NCBI GenBank assembly: GCA_015680685.1 | Contig: MNCI01004926.1 | Span: 567,053 to 631,052 of the forward strand | Length of the DNA stretch: 64,000 nucleotides | Direction: 5' to 3' | Source: Gnetum montanum | Taxonomy: Eukaryota > Streptophyta > Gnetopsida > Gnetales > Gnetaceae | Part shown: in pieces, positions 1 through 11,800 of the stretch | Layout of the letters: each line of letters starts with the position of its first letter | Position numbering within the stretch: position 1 is the first letter of the stretch | Made by a program: the position numbers and the translations under genes | Notes under the pieces: generated by a model | What the model was told of the DNA's origin: nothing | Databases searched by the model: none | The model's input: only the letters and a program-made list of their open reading frames with translations

Positions 1-246
1 AGAGCCTACAGACTCTTTGAATGTGGGTTTGTCAGGGCATTAAGGGCATGAGCTTGCTTTGGGGAGGACCCACTAACATTCCTATTTGGTGCACGAGTTA
101 AATTCTTTCCCTTAACATTTTGCAATCCATTTTGTTTTGTTCATTTCCATCTTGACATCCATTTCATTGATGTCCTAGTTGTCTCTTTTTATCCATCCTT
201 CTTATTCCTTTTCTTTTTCCATTCTCTTGCTACCAGAGGTTCACGA

Positions 247-261
247 TTAGTCATGGGGGTA
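247..261 (+). other. internal polypurine-tract-like motif of element A
   Basis: The 15-mer TTAGTCATGGGGGTA here is identical to the 15-mer directly before the LTR at 788-802. It lies about 540 bp upstream of the true 3' polypurine tract. Element C has a related G-rich motif at the corresponding place (about 34120-34130, minus). Whether it primes plus-strand synthesis is unknown. Confidence 0.5.
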
Positions 262-787
262 CGGGGCCCAATTTTTTCGATTTTCTCCTAACCCCTACAT
301 CTTCGGTAGTCATCATTAATATATCCCCAGATCCGTATCTACCATACCACAACCCAGCCAATGGACTTTTCACCGCAGCAAGGTATCAACTACATTGAAA
401 TTCATTTACCCTTGCTAATAGAAGATTGTGTTGTGTGTGCAGATGGCAATCATGCAACAATGGACCGGATCTGGAGGAAGCACTTGGAATGGAGCGATGT
501 TGAAGCAGCTTTGCAAGGAATGAGGTCGATGACATGCTTACGGATAGACAACGAAAGGTGCAATCTAGGCGTTGGCAGTAACAACACTTCTTTCTCTCTC
601 TCTTTCTCAGCTGCCAAATGAGGCCTGATGTCAATGTAATAATGTGTTCACCCTTGTTGTCATGAACACCAGTTTTGTTGTGTCTTGTAATGATGATCCA
701 TTCACATGTCATCCCATTAGTTCCATTTAGTTAATAATCCCATACCTTCCCGATATTATTGTAAGGAACTCGAGGACGAGTTTTCAT

Positions 788-802
788 TTAGTCATGGGGG
801 TA
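788..802 (+). other. 3' polypurine tract of element A
   Basis: TTAGTCATGGGGGTA ends immediately before the TGATGGGA start of the LTR. The purine-rich core is GGGGG. The same position in B, C and E carries a similar CGTGGG-type core, so it is the expected plus-strand primer site of a Ty3 element. Confidence 0.75.
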
Positions 803-1665
803 TGATGGGACGCGATATCGCAGCTGTTGCGATATTGCATACGCAATATCGTAGCTGTTGTGATATCGCATCCCTCGCGATATTGCATACGCGATATCAC
901 GTCTTCCCCTGCGATATCGCGTACGCAATATCGCGGTGCACCGTCATATCTATAAATAAGAGGCAGCTATTCCTTATTTCCTCATCCTAGGCTAGACAGT
1001 AGGGAAACTCTGGCAGATTGATCACTCCAGAGATAGAATATTTTCCATGTGCCTGCAGTAGGAGTCCTAAAGTGAACGGATCTTTATTCGAGTAGACATT
1101 GTACCTGAACACAAGTTTGTGTACGGAAATAAAGACGAGCTTCTTGGATAAACTTTGCAGTGCATGGAATAGGCTAATTAGGATTTTATTACTGTTATTT
1201 ATTATTTGTTATTTAATTTTTTTATTATCTCTCTCAACCCTTCTCTCCTAGTTAAGTGCCTTAGTACCACCACTTCGAGCACGTGCGCTACGCGTGGTGA
1301 TCCCAGCAACGATTAGCGTTTGGTAACCATGGTTGCATCGGTTCAGGGTGTGTACGGTAAGTGGGAACGGATGTTGACGCTAGGTAATTTAGACTTAGTT
1401 CATTAGTTAGAGTTAGTAATTAGTTGCTCTACCCTTCACCTTGGTAACATAGGAGACAAAAACATAAAAACTATAAAATTCATATACCTCGGACTTACTT
1501 AACCATACACCGTGACAACTACAAGTAAGTCTGGGAAGACAACGAATGATTAACCCTAAGTGTTCCATGGGGCGTGTAGGCACTTAGTCTACGGAGTTTG
1601 ACCGGATCGTGCGTGCTACGCTTGTATTCATATGGTTGAGTGTAGGGGTACCTCGCCACTTATCA
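803..1665 (+). repeat. 3' LTR of element A (863 bp, TG...CA)
   Basis: The LTR starts TGATGGGACG and ends CACTTATCA. U3 holds eight GATATC or GATATT/AATATC motifs between 813 and 935, arranged as dyads such as CGATATTGC-ATAC-GCAATATCG. A TATAAATA box lies at 951-958 and an AATAAA polyadenylation signal at 1128-1133. The end sequence (GGTTGAGTGTAGGGGTACCT...) is shared with the solo LTR at 7569-8341 and, less closely, with the LTRs of B, C and E. The 3' flank is ATTGG; the other flank is outside the window, so the TSD cannot be checked. Confidence 0.85.
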
Positions 1666-1789
1666 ATTGGTCTTCTAATAACTTCATTCACTATATTCTT
1701 TTTCATAGACATTCTATTCTGGATTCTCCAATTCTTAAACAAATTTGAAAGACATGGTGCAAGCTTAGTAAGTATTGGAATTATAGTCA

Positions 1790-2400
1790 TATTACAATTT
1801 CAAAAGATATACTTAAGCAAATTAGCCCATGGTGGCTTCCTTTTAATGAAGGAGCTCACTTGGAGAAATTTTGGTATCACTATAGTTTCCTTTCTACATA
1901 TGCATGATAAAAGGATCATATGGAAGGAGGCTTCTAGCCTCTATGCTTTGAATAGAAAGAAAAAAAGGATTTTGAAAAAATAATTTTTGATCTTAAGAAT
2001 TTATTTAAAGTTAACAACAATTTACATTAGGCTTTTCATGATAGTTTTTGGAATGATGCTGGCTCTATTTTTCCTTTTAACTCTAAAGTTGTATACAATT
2101 TTATTATAAAGAATGATTATATTCATAACAACATCTGGAAAATGCAATTATCATAACACTTTTGAATAAGGAAAATGAAAAATATTTGAAGAATTTCTAC
2201 CTTTCCAAAAATTCATATTTTTTATAATGTCTTATTCATTAAGGTCTTTCTATTGGCACTTATCTTGAACATATGAGAATTGTTTCTCCTCAATGTCCTC
2301 TTTGTGGAAGTGAGTTGATTTTCTCAAGTTTTTTAAAAGTGTCCTATTTCATTGCATGCTTGGAAATGGACATCTAAAATTTCTAACTTTCAACTAAGCA
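1790..2400 (+). pseudogene. decayed LINE fragment with a reverse-transcriptase zinc-binding (zf-RVT) domain
   Basis: Split frames read like the C-terminal part of a plant LINE ORF2. One frame near 2030-2140 gives FHDSFWNDAGSIFPFNSK followed by YIHNNIWKMQ, the usual lead-in to the zf-RVT domain. Another near 2275-2320 gives RIVSPQCPLCGSE, the CPLCG zinc-binding core. Frameshifts and stops separate these blocks, so the copy is dead. A 124-residue frame at 1609-1983 crosses the LTR boundary at 1665 and is not a gene. The clade is probably L1-like, but too little is left to be sure. Confidence 0.5.
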
Positions 2401-2679
2401 TCAATAATACCATTTTGGTGATTACTTGCTTTTTCTATTTTCTTTCTTGGCATTTGGAAGTCTCTTTGGCCCCTTATCCACACTCTATTTGAAAGCTTCA
2501 ATATATAGTTATTATGATATTTCTTCAAGAGTGAAATATTAGATTCTTAAAGATGTCTCTTGTTAGCTATAACTTTATAAAGAAAGCTCATAGTGAAAGC
2601 TGGATAATTATGTATTTCCTATATTATTAATTTCTTTTGTTTTGAAGGCTTTTAGCTTCTAGCTTTTATTGCTATTTTT

Positions 2680-2735
2680 TTTATTGAAGGATGGGAAGCT
2701 TTTAACTTTCATTGAAGGATGGGAAGCTTTTAGTT
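2680..2735 (+). repeat. short tandem duplication, two copies of about 28 bp
   Basis: The segment ATTGAAGGATGGGAAGCTTTT occurs twice in direct repeat here, flanked on both sides by a T-rich TTGCTATTTTTTT run. It is probably a replication-slippage product inside the decayed LINE region. Confidence 0.6.
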
Positions 2736-3029
2736 TTTATTGCTATTTTTTTTTCTGATTGATGCATTCCTTTTTCTTTAAAGAGAGTTTTCCCCTTTTC
2801 TTCACAAGGAACCCTTTAGTGAAAAGTGAAAACCTATGAGGGCACTTCTAAATGAGGACAAGGCTTAATCCTTTTCCTATCCTAGTGAGGAGGTTTTTCA
2901 AGATTGGTTATAAGGATGAAAACTTGAAAGGCATACCTAAAACTATTAGAATTTTTTTTAGGAAATCTCTTTGTTGATCCATGTGCTCTGAATTTTTTAA
3001 TATTATTATTCTATTTTTTTGTTTGTCTG

Positions 3030-3110
3030 ACACACCCCCTAAAATCAAATCCATAACATGAAGCTTTCAAATTAAGAGACTCACTACTAGGCTAACATTA
3101 TCATCATCAT
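3030..3110 (-). repeat. tRNA-derived SINE-like fragment, copy 1
   Basis: Read on the minus strand this resembles a degraded tRNA head: an A-box-like stretch, then GAAAGCTTCATGTTATGGATTTGATTTT, where the last part is a weakened B box. The same core (ATAACNTGGAGCTTTCAAATC on the plus strand) recurs at about 12590-12655 in OEP37 intron 1, so this looks like a dispersed family rather than a functional tRNA gene. Confidence 0.4.
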
Positions 3111-3960
3111 CTTAGCCTTGTTCCAATGAAATGGGATAAATTACAGGAGTTCTTTTTAACAATTTGCCTCTATGAAGAGCTAGATTTTTGTTTATTTGCA
3201 ATTTCTTAGATCATCTTCAATCTTATTTTCCTATGTCCTTTTTGGTCTTCCTTTCTATGGTTTTCTTGGAAAAGTGGTGTAGTAACCTTTTTTATCTGCT
3301 CATTGTTTTATCTGCTCAAACCATTGAAATTACCATTTCTATAACTTATTTGCAATAGAAGTCACTCCAAGTCTTCCGTTATTGTCTGTATTGTGCAATT
3401 TATCTATTTTGGTGATATTTAGCATCAATATAAGCATTCACATTTATACCATGTTGATTTTTTATTCTTATCTCTTTTGTATTGCCCAACATTCAGCACT
3501 TTATAAGATAGCAAGCTTAATTATTATCCTATAAAATTGCCCTTTGAGTTTTATTGGTGTTCTTTTATCACATAGAACACCACTAGCCTATCTCCATTTT
3601 GACCATCTTGCCTCAATTTTATTTCTTATATCTTTATCAATTTCACCATTTAATTGGAGCATTGATTGTCAATACTGTAACTGTTTGCAATGAGGAACTT
3701 TTTAACCTTGAATTATCACTTCTATTTCACCAGTGTTTATAGTATAATTGAAATTGCATTTTATATATTCTATCTTATTTTTAGTAATTTTTAAGTCTTT
3801 CGATTAAAGAGCATGTCTCCACTTCTGCAATTTAGAAGTAACATTTTATGGAGCTATACCCACCAACACAATATCATTTGCAAATAGCATACACCAAAGG
3901 ATTTCATCTTGGATTTCCTTTGTTAATTCATCCATAATAATGACAAATATACCACTAAGT
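3110..3960 (-). pseudogene. RTE-clade LINE reverse transcriptase, decayed
   Basis: On the minus strand from about 3950 downward one frame gives MDELTKEIQDE, then CMLFANDIVLVG. This is the RT catalytic block of plant RTE elements (usually CMLFADDIVL), with the first Asp of the DD pair changed to Asn. Further down come NGEIDKDIRNKIEARWSKWR and ASGVLCDKRTPIKLKGNF, which are the conserved downstream RTE blocks. Stops and frameshifts lie between them, so it cannot encode a working protein. The order of blocks is that of an RTE ORF reading right to left. Confidence 0.75.
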
Positions 3961-4017
3961 TAACACCTTACTATTAATTATGATTTTAGTTATTCTTAAA
4001 GTATGTTTAATGAAGGC

Positions 4018-4195
4018 CACAAACCATTGGCCAGTTGGTTAGCTCATGTAGCTTTGTACTCACAAGTGTTGGGTTCAAAGTTTAGTATTCACACCCCCTT
4101 TGCACTTGTCATGCACTTGCTATATTACTAGCCTAGGGCATGTCCTAGGCAAACTTGACCTTCCCTCCAAAAAAATATGTTTGAAAAAAAAAACA
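4018..4195 (+). repeat. tRNA-derived SINE candidate
   Basis: The 5' part resembles a tRNA: GGCCAGTTGGTTAGCTCATG (A-box-like) and about 30 bases later GGGTTCAAAGTT (B-box-like). It is followed by roughly 100 bp of unrelated sequence and an A-rich end (runs of A at about 4170 and 4185). That is SINE architecture. There is no full cloverleaf with an acceptor stem, so it is not a working tRNA gene. A partial echo of the B-box region lies near 4240. Confidence 0.45.
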
Positions 4196-4199
4196 ATCC

Positions 4200-5830
4200 T
4201 TATTTAGAGTCATAAGGTGTTTGTTTCTAAAGTCATAAGATGTAGGTTCAAGCTTGAGCCAAAGTAATGACCCTTCTTAAAGTATGCAAAAAGCGTAAAT
4301 ATTTAAGTGCAAACTCATGGTTTTTCACAAAGATAAAGCCTTTGTAAACTCAAGCTGACACCATTTAACAACTCATGCTTCAATTGCATAGGTAAATGTA
4401 CCTTTCTTTTTTAAGCAAGTCTTTCTAAGAGAACACTTATGAAAGGACGCAAAGTTTGAACTTTTCCTACTAAAAAATGGGCTTTAAGATTAATGGTAAA
4501 GATGAAAACTTAAAAAGCATCCCACCTTTCTTAGAAGTTCCTCTACTATTATGATTTGCATTTTTTACTTTATAATATATTTTATCTCTCACCTTTTTGA
4601 AAAAAAAAAAAACTTTCTATGGTTTTGTGCGTTCCCTCTTAGTTTGTTTTTTCCCTCAATGCTGTATAAATTTGATGTGGTGCAACGGCAACCGGAGCCG
4701 TCTGCTTTGCCTGAGCAATGTGCACTGTTTTGCTTTCCGATATCTTGAATCAAACATGGTTATCAAATATCAAATTTCTCGTAGCTATGCATGACCACCT
4801 ACATTCTCGTGATTATGCATACTATGTTTTTTTAAATACGGAGAAGCAAATTTTTACATTTTACTTCTTAGAAGTAGGCTACGATGATGCCGAGGACTAC
4901 CTTCCTCTACCATGAGGCTACGATCGTGTTAACAAGGCCATGCTTTAATATTCTTTTGAATTTTGATATATTTTAAGGAATATTTCTTGATTGACACGAT
5001 TTTTCGGACTCATCTGGCTTGACAATTATTTCCAATTCACTTTTTGTAGTGACGCAATTCAGTTGCTGACTTTTTAAATTATGGTTACATCCACCTGTCA
5101 ACAATAAGTCATTTCCAAGAGAGGGGTTACATAGACCATCATGGATGCGTTTATGTTATATGTTTAATATCTCCACGGTAATAGGTAAACGAAAAATTCT
5201 ATATAATTGCATTCCTATTCAAATCAGAAAATTTGCAGGCATATATGGAAACTCAAAACGAAAATTTTAAAATGAGTTAGCTACATGCCTCGAGAAGGCA
5301 CTACCAGGGGTTCTTCGTTCACAGATATTAATTACCTGATTTATTTTCTTATTTAATTAGAGGGATGCAAAAAACCCTGACATGACAAAAACTCCCAGAT
5401 TGAATGAACTAACTTTGTGCATAAACTAAAACTGAGCTTAACAAAGGTTTATTTTTTGACTTTTGGTTTTGTTTGTGCTTTTTAAATCGTCCAATTGGTT
5501 CATGATTACTAGTTTGACAGCATTGGCAGGCTAAAAACTCAAATATTCGTAACATTATGGCACGTTTCATCATTATGACAGTGCTCATTCAATATTTTTC
5601 ATTGACCATTCAATGCCTTTTCATCAATTATTTTTCTCTCAATTAGACCTAAATTTTGCTTCGCTCACAAACAAAATAAATCATGGGCATGCTTGGCTCA
5701 CCAAGGAGAATGTACTCACAGCCAAGACAGCATCTTTGGCAGAAAAACTTGTACTTTATGTACCTTGGAGGAAGATGACTCCAAAGTAGATAAATTTTGA
5801 AGAAAAACCATTCACACTATGAGAAGAAGA
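4200..5830. other. AT-rich sequence without a recognisable gene; end of OEP37 transcript
   Basis: I recognise no protein, RNA gene or repeat between 4200 and about 5400. Frames at 4551-4915 overlap one another and have no recognisable motif. The part from about 5400 to 5833 is probably the 3' untranslated region of OEP37. The nearest AATAAA on the minus strand is at 5448-5453, about 380 bases past the stop codon, and is a possible but unproven polyadenylation signal. Confidence 0.4.
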
Positions 5831-5833
5831 TGA

Positions 5834-8800
5834 CTAGAGATCCCAACGTTTTTTAAATCTCAGAAGCAAAGCAGATTTTTTTACGTCACCGGGAGGGATT
5901 TGTAACATAACCTGAATCTTTGTTTTCCCTGGTGCAGTCTTAGCACCAGCATCCTCTCTGCCTATCTGGGAACATCCAAATGCCATAGTGATAAGTTTTC
6001 CAGCATTTTAGAGCATCACAGTACGCATACTATGATATTGAAACTGCGTTTTATTCAGGTTAGGATTGCATACCCAAGTTGATAACCAAGCAAGTGGAAC
6101 TGCAGAGTCATAGCCCGCTTTTATCTTGAGATCGCTAACAGGTTTAAACTTGTACACCGAACTCCATGCACCAGAATTGAAATTATAATGCATGCTGCAA
6201 AAAAAACACCACTTTGAAACAATTACGAATTGAAGGTTCTTGAAGTGCAATGATAAACACAAGGACAACATGCTACTAAAACAAAAAAACTTTCTGTTTC
6301 CCTAGACATGTAAATTGATTATTACTTCAACTTATTTTCTGCATTGAACTGTCTTGCAAACATAAATGACAAATCGTTTGAAGGAAGTGACAGGGTTGGC
6401 CGGAATGTCATCTCTTCATCCTGTATGTCAAAACAAAATGGTCATGCAAGATAAAGGAAGATAGTATAGAACTATAATGAAAATGGCTATGCCTAAACTT
6501 CATGAAGAAATTGACTTAAATTTTAGCGTGCATGTACAATTTGATTTAAATTTTCAAAGGCATACCTTAAATTGGTAACGCAAATTCAAATCAGTGTCTA
6601 CATATTCTGCCGTCCATAATCCACTTGAAAATTTCTTGCCAACAAAACCATTAATAGTCAAACCTTTTTCAGCATCAGATTTTCCCTGTAGGCAAACTTC
6701 ACCCAGTGGGAATGTAAAGACTGTCCTTGGCTGCATATAGAGGTATGCATTTTGGATTATCATCTGCAGACTGTTCCGGATGTATTGCAAATAAGAAATA
6801 AAAATAGAAAGAATTTAAAGAAGATTGTGTGTATAGCAGATAAATGGTCTTCTATGCGCATGCTGTGTGTAGCCAATTCAGATTTTTGCTTGAGCTCCTG
6901 TCATTTACCTTTATTTCAACATCTGTGTGTTTTTCCATCATTCCTAAGATGGTATTCCATCACCCCTAAAGAACAAAGATTTATCTAGGGACCTAATCTG
7001 CAGTTGGAAAAAAAAAAACCACAAGAAAAGAAAAGACACAAATTATCTGTTGTGGGTTAATTTGCTCGTCAGAGACCATCCATTATATGTCATTACACAT
7101 TAGGTTACCAGTATTTTTGAACCTGTAAAATCCCTAAAGATCACACATCTAAAGATTGGGTGACCTTTTCATTTTGAACAATAATAGGATATGGTTAAAG
7201 TTCTCACCCATGGCTTTTACTTTTCTAAAAGAGAAGGAATGGCGCAGATAGTATCTTGTTTTCCCTAAAGAAAAGTATTGAATTCCTTGAGGAAAATTCC
7301 AATTTTAACAAGGCTAAGTCTAGCATAGAACGAAGCCTTATACATAAATGTATTTTCAAGGCAGAGTATAGAGATATAAGATTAAGAAAGATATCAAGAA
7401 AGAAGTCTACAGACAGTAGGCATGATACTAGGATTTGAGCTTGGTTAAACAAACATGAAGGAAAGATCAGAAGCAACATATTATTTTCAGTAGTTATTTA
7501 CATTATCATCAATCATCCAAAAAGGTAGAGAATTTGAGAATGTCACAAACATAATCGAACTTAGCTAGTGATGGGACATGATATCGCATGGGCTGCAATA
7601 TTGCGTACGCGATATCACATCTATCGCGCAGCGCACCGCCAATTCTATAAATAAGAGGCAGCTCTCCCTTGTTTCTCCATCTAGATCTAGACCTTAGCCA
7701 AACTCTTGCAGTTTTTCCATTCCAGAGTTAGAATAATTTCCATGTGCCCGTAGTAGGAGCTCCAAAGTGAACGGATCTTTATTGTACCTGAGCACACAAT
7801 TGTGTACAGCAATAAAGAAAAACTGGTGAATAAACCTTGCAGTGCATGGACTAAGCTAAATAGGACTTTAATTATTGTTATTTATTGTTCATTATTTAAA
7901 TGCTTTCTTAAGGACTTTATCTCTTTCAACCCTCAACTCTCATAGTTAAGTGCATTTAGTATGACCGCGCATTACACTTGGTAACCCCAGTAACGAATAG
8001 CATTTGGTAACGCATTGGTTCAGGGTGTGAAATGGCAAGTGGGAACAGATATTGATGCTAGGTTGATCAAGGCTTAGTTAATTAAAGTTAGTTAATTAGT
8101 CTCTTCACCTTTTCCCTCTTAGCATAGGCGATAAAAACATAAAAGATATAAAAATCACATGCCTAAAGCTTAATTAACCATACAACCGTGACAAATACAA
8201 GTAGGCTTGGGAGGACAACGACTGATTAACCTTAGGCATTCCATAAGGCATATAGGCACTTAGTTTGCGGAGTTCGACCGGATCGCGCGTGTAACGCTCA
8301 TATTCGTATGGTTGAGTGTAGGGGTACCTCACCACTCATCAGCCAGATAGAATGAAGTCATGTTAATAGAGTCTTGTGTTACTGTGGAATCACAGTCAGG
8401 CATTACTAGGCAATTTTGACACAAGGCAATTTTGACACAGCAGTAGTGAAACATGCAATGTGGAGGTGAACCTTGTCTTAATAGTAAAAGCATTCAGCTT
8501 ATAACCATTGAGTTTAATTCTATACGTGCTGCCTAGGGATAAAAATGTCCATTCAGGATTTGATCAATCGACAATTAACTATTCATGAAACATTCATAAT
8601 TTTTTAAAAAACTGCAATGTACCATGGAACAGAATGCTTAGCATTCATCCAGCATCAGAAGTAAAAAGTAAATGTAGTTGAAATGTGTGTGTTGATGTCA
8701 ATGATAAGGCTTAATGACCAAGAAAATTAAAAATAAACAGGTAAAAAGAAGGTAGTATGCAAGTCCCAAGTCTTAATCAATGAGCTACATTAATAAGAAG

Positions 8801-11800
8801 TATTGTACTTGTAATTGCAGTGCCTTTTTTTCAGACTTTTTCAATTCACAGAATCCTTTAAGATTGATATGTATACAAAACAGAGTTTCCCAATCAGGTC
8901 AAATGATCAGGCCACCAAGAAAGGCAAATATAACACATTGAAGGACCATCCATTAAACGATTTGCCACAGAGGTTTTATATCCTTGAAATTCAATATACT
9001 AACACATTGTATTGAACAAGCTGATTGTCAAGACCAAACCTTTTGGGTATATGTACCCCAAGGCATACAGCCAATATAGCCAAAACAATTCTTTGATAGA
9101 ACTTAAGCATGCCTCAGGCACAGCTCTATCTTGACTAGAGACAAAAGCCCTGTTTGCATCATATACTAATGATTTCTTGTTTTGCACTGAGAAGCAAATA
9201 GCAACCTATTGCAAACAAAGCAACCTATTGCAAACAAAGCAGCAGGCATACTGGTGGAGCTATGCTAAATACAAACTAGAATCATTGAGTGGTTTTCTTT
9301 ACAAAAGAAAAACTTGCTGACACACACTAGCTTCAATTCCAAGGATTCTGAAATTGAAACTGTTTTTGATTACATCCTAGACCCTGAGGATCTATGGGAC
9401 CAGCTCAGTTTCAACTACTTTTTCATAATGTTTGTATATCTCAGTAGTAACCCATTAGAATTGAACGTAGTACAACATAAATAGTAAAATGTGTCAACTT
9501 GTAGCACAGCGCATGAATGAAGTAGAATACCTCCTTAACACAAGAGTAATTAAAACATCAACTCACCACACCAAATGTAGGAACGGCACAGCATATCTCA
9601 GCTGCATACTCTGAGTCTTGAAAATTTGTAAGCAGTTTCATTTCCCCTTGGTGAGCCTGTGTATTAAACCAAATGTCAAATTTTTCTCAAAATATAGATT
9701 GATCATAAAAATATGTAGTGTTACGATAGAAAAACATGAAACAGATTAATATAGGTGCATGATTGATCTCTGCAGCATACGTAACCACAAACAAGAATTC
9801 TAATAAACTAATGCATGCTATTGAGAAAGTAATTAGAATTAGTGATTCTGCCTATAACCAGATTGAACAAACCAAATTCAATATCTATAGTATTCTGCAT
9901 GGCAGGTACAAAAACAAATTCTTTAGGGCAAGTAAATCATATAATCAAAAATTCACTGATAAAATTTACTTTAAAACACCTTATACCTTTACATACAAAT
10001 ACATCTTAGTTGATGCCTACCTTAGTATCACAGCAGGCTTTGATTTGAAGATATTTGATGAGGTCAGCAGAACCAGTAATACGCATATTGCATCCATCAG
10101 GATGACATAAAACTGATAAATACTTTGTCTCCATCTTTACTTGAGAATACCATAATGAAGAAAACTAAGTAAAACGTGCATCACCATTACCACTTTTGTA
10201 CATAGTCAAACTTCTAGAACCCAAAAATTTTAAATGATACTCAAAAATTCAGAGAGCCTTATTTTTTAATGCTTAAAAAATAAATTTAAAAAAATGATTA
10301 GAGTTATTCACCAAACATTACACAATAAAGATGTTATAAAGATCATTTAAGTTTCTTGACTTTATATAGATAATATTAAATTTTTTACTTGCAGTTACCT
10401 TTGGAGGCAACCAAAGATTTTGAGTATCTTTTGCAACAATTTCGCTTCCATGTTTATCCTACTTATAGTTAAAGAATTTCAAATACAATAGAAACTTTGA
10501 ACAACTGTTAATATTGTTGTCCCATGCATATCTTGCATTTTGTTTTGTTTTTTTTTTCTTTTTTTGGGTTGTTTTTGTTTTTACAAGACATTTCATACTA
10601 AATGCATTATCAGTTGCAATTGAGAACAAATAATGCTATAACGATCAGCTAGTTTAGATTTTTCAAAAAATGAATAGCCATAATGATTTTCTCTCTCTTT
10701 ATCCTAAGACCCTCAAATCTTCTTTTGAGATGGAGTATCAAATGTGCTCTGAATGTCGCACGTACATATATATTACATGATTTAGAATCATATATATTCA
10801 TCATCAATTGCACCTAATTTCTCAAGAATTAGAAAGAGAATAAATAGCACTATAGTTAACAGTTAGTTAAGACTTTTAAAAAATTTGATAGCTGCAATGG
10901 TTTTCTTTTTCTTTGGTCTAAAATTCTCAAATCTTATTTCTAGATAGAAAAGAAAAGATTCATAAAGCTGATGCCACATAGTTGGAACAACACTAACAAA
11001 ATGATAGTGATGGTAACAATAAATATAAAATAAGATAAAAATAAATTAAACAGAATAAATATGCCACATTCATTTTTATCTGCAACAACTCGAATGTATA
11101 CTTTATGTTTTTACGATTGCACATTATTCTGTATTCCTTCTATTATGTATTAAGATCCCCATTGTATTGACACTGATTTCATCTCTGAGAGAGCGCAAAA
11201 ACTTTCCAAATTTTAAAACAGGATTTGTAAGCCTCTCCAGCTTGACACCATGATGCATAAGTAAATTTAGCTCTAAATAACCATACTACCACTTTCTGCT
11301 GTTATGGTAATCCCTCTATAAGAATTCTAAAACATAAGAGTAGGTGAAATAGGACACAATCTTATCCTTCTAAATGACCATACTACTACTTTCTGCTGTT
11401 ATGGTAATCCCTCTATGAGAATTGCAAAACATAAGAGTAGGTGAAATAGGACACAATCTTATCTTTGGTTTTTCGTAATTGCAGTGAAACCCAATCTTTT
11501 CTTGAAAGCTCTTATCCTTAAGTTATACATTGATTTCTTCTGTTAAAACAAATTAACAAGTTTGCATCTTAGAAATGTCTTGACTGCTCCATACAATCAA
11601 AAGTGTTCTGGACAGAATTCTCCCTCTGAATTGTTTTTTCCCCCTTTCTTTGTTTTTCCCTTTTGGGAAAAAGTTGGAAATGTATTATGATGCAAAAACC
11701 AAAAAGGGGGAAGATTACCCCGTGCCTGAGAGGATGAGTACTCCCATTACATCCACATAAAGAAACAGACTCCTTTTGAATCTTCCCTATGCATATGATC

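Larger units (their letters stand above)
1..802 (+). other. 3' noncoding region of truncated Ty3/gypsy element A
   Basis: This stretch lies upstream of an LTR at 803 and reads as the region between pol and the 3' LTR. It matches, in reverse complement, the same region of element C (about 33530-34400), for example the shared GGGGAGGACCCACT block near 62-75 and the shared tail before the polypurine tract. Elements B and E carry the same block. Pol and the 5' LTR of this copy lie outside the window. Open frames here (for example 361-621) are not conserved as protein in the sister copies, so I treat them as chance. Confidence 0.8.

Noticed and set aside
361-621. 86-codon frame at the left edge
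   Set aside because: It lies in the 3' noncoding region of element A; the matching region of element C does not keep the same protein frame.
813-935. Regularly spaced short repeats that could suggest a CRISPR-like array
   Set aside because: The motif is a six-base palindrome with short irregular spacers inside an LTR U3 of a plant retrotransposon; there are no long identical repeats and no cas genes.
1609-1983. 124-codon frame
   Set aside because: It starts inside the LTR and crosses its end at 1665 into LINE-derived sequence, so it cannot be an ancestral gene.
4018-4090. Functional tRNA gene
   Set aside because: A- and B-box-like motifs are present but no acceptor stem or complete cloverleaf can be drawn; an A-rich end points to a SINE.
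9763-10110. 115-codon frame on the plus strand in OEP37 intron 1
   Set aside because: Antisense to the gene, no recognisable motif, composition typical of AT-rich intron DNA.
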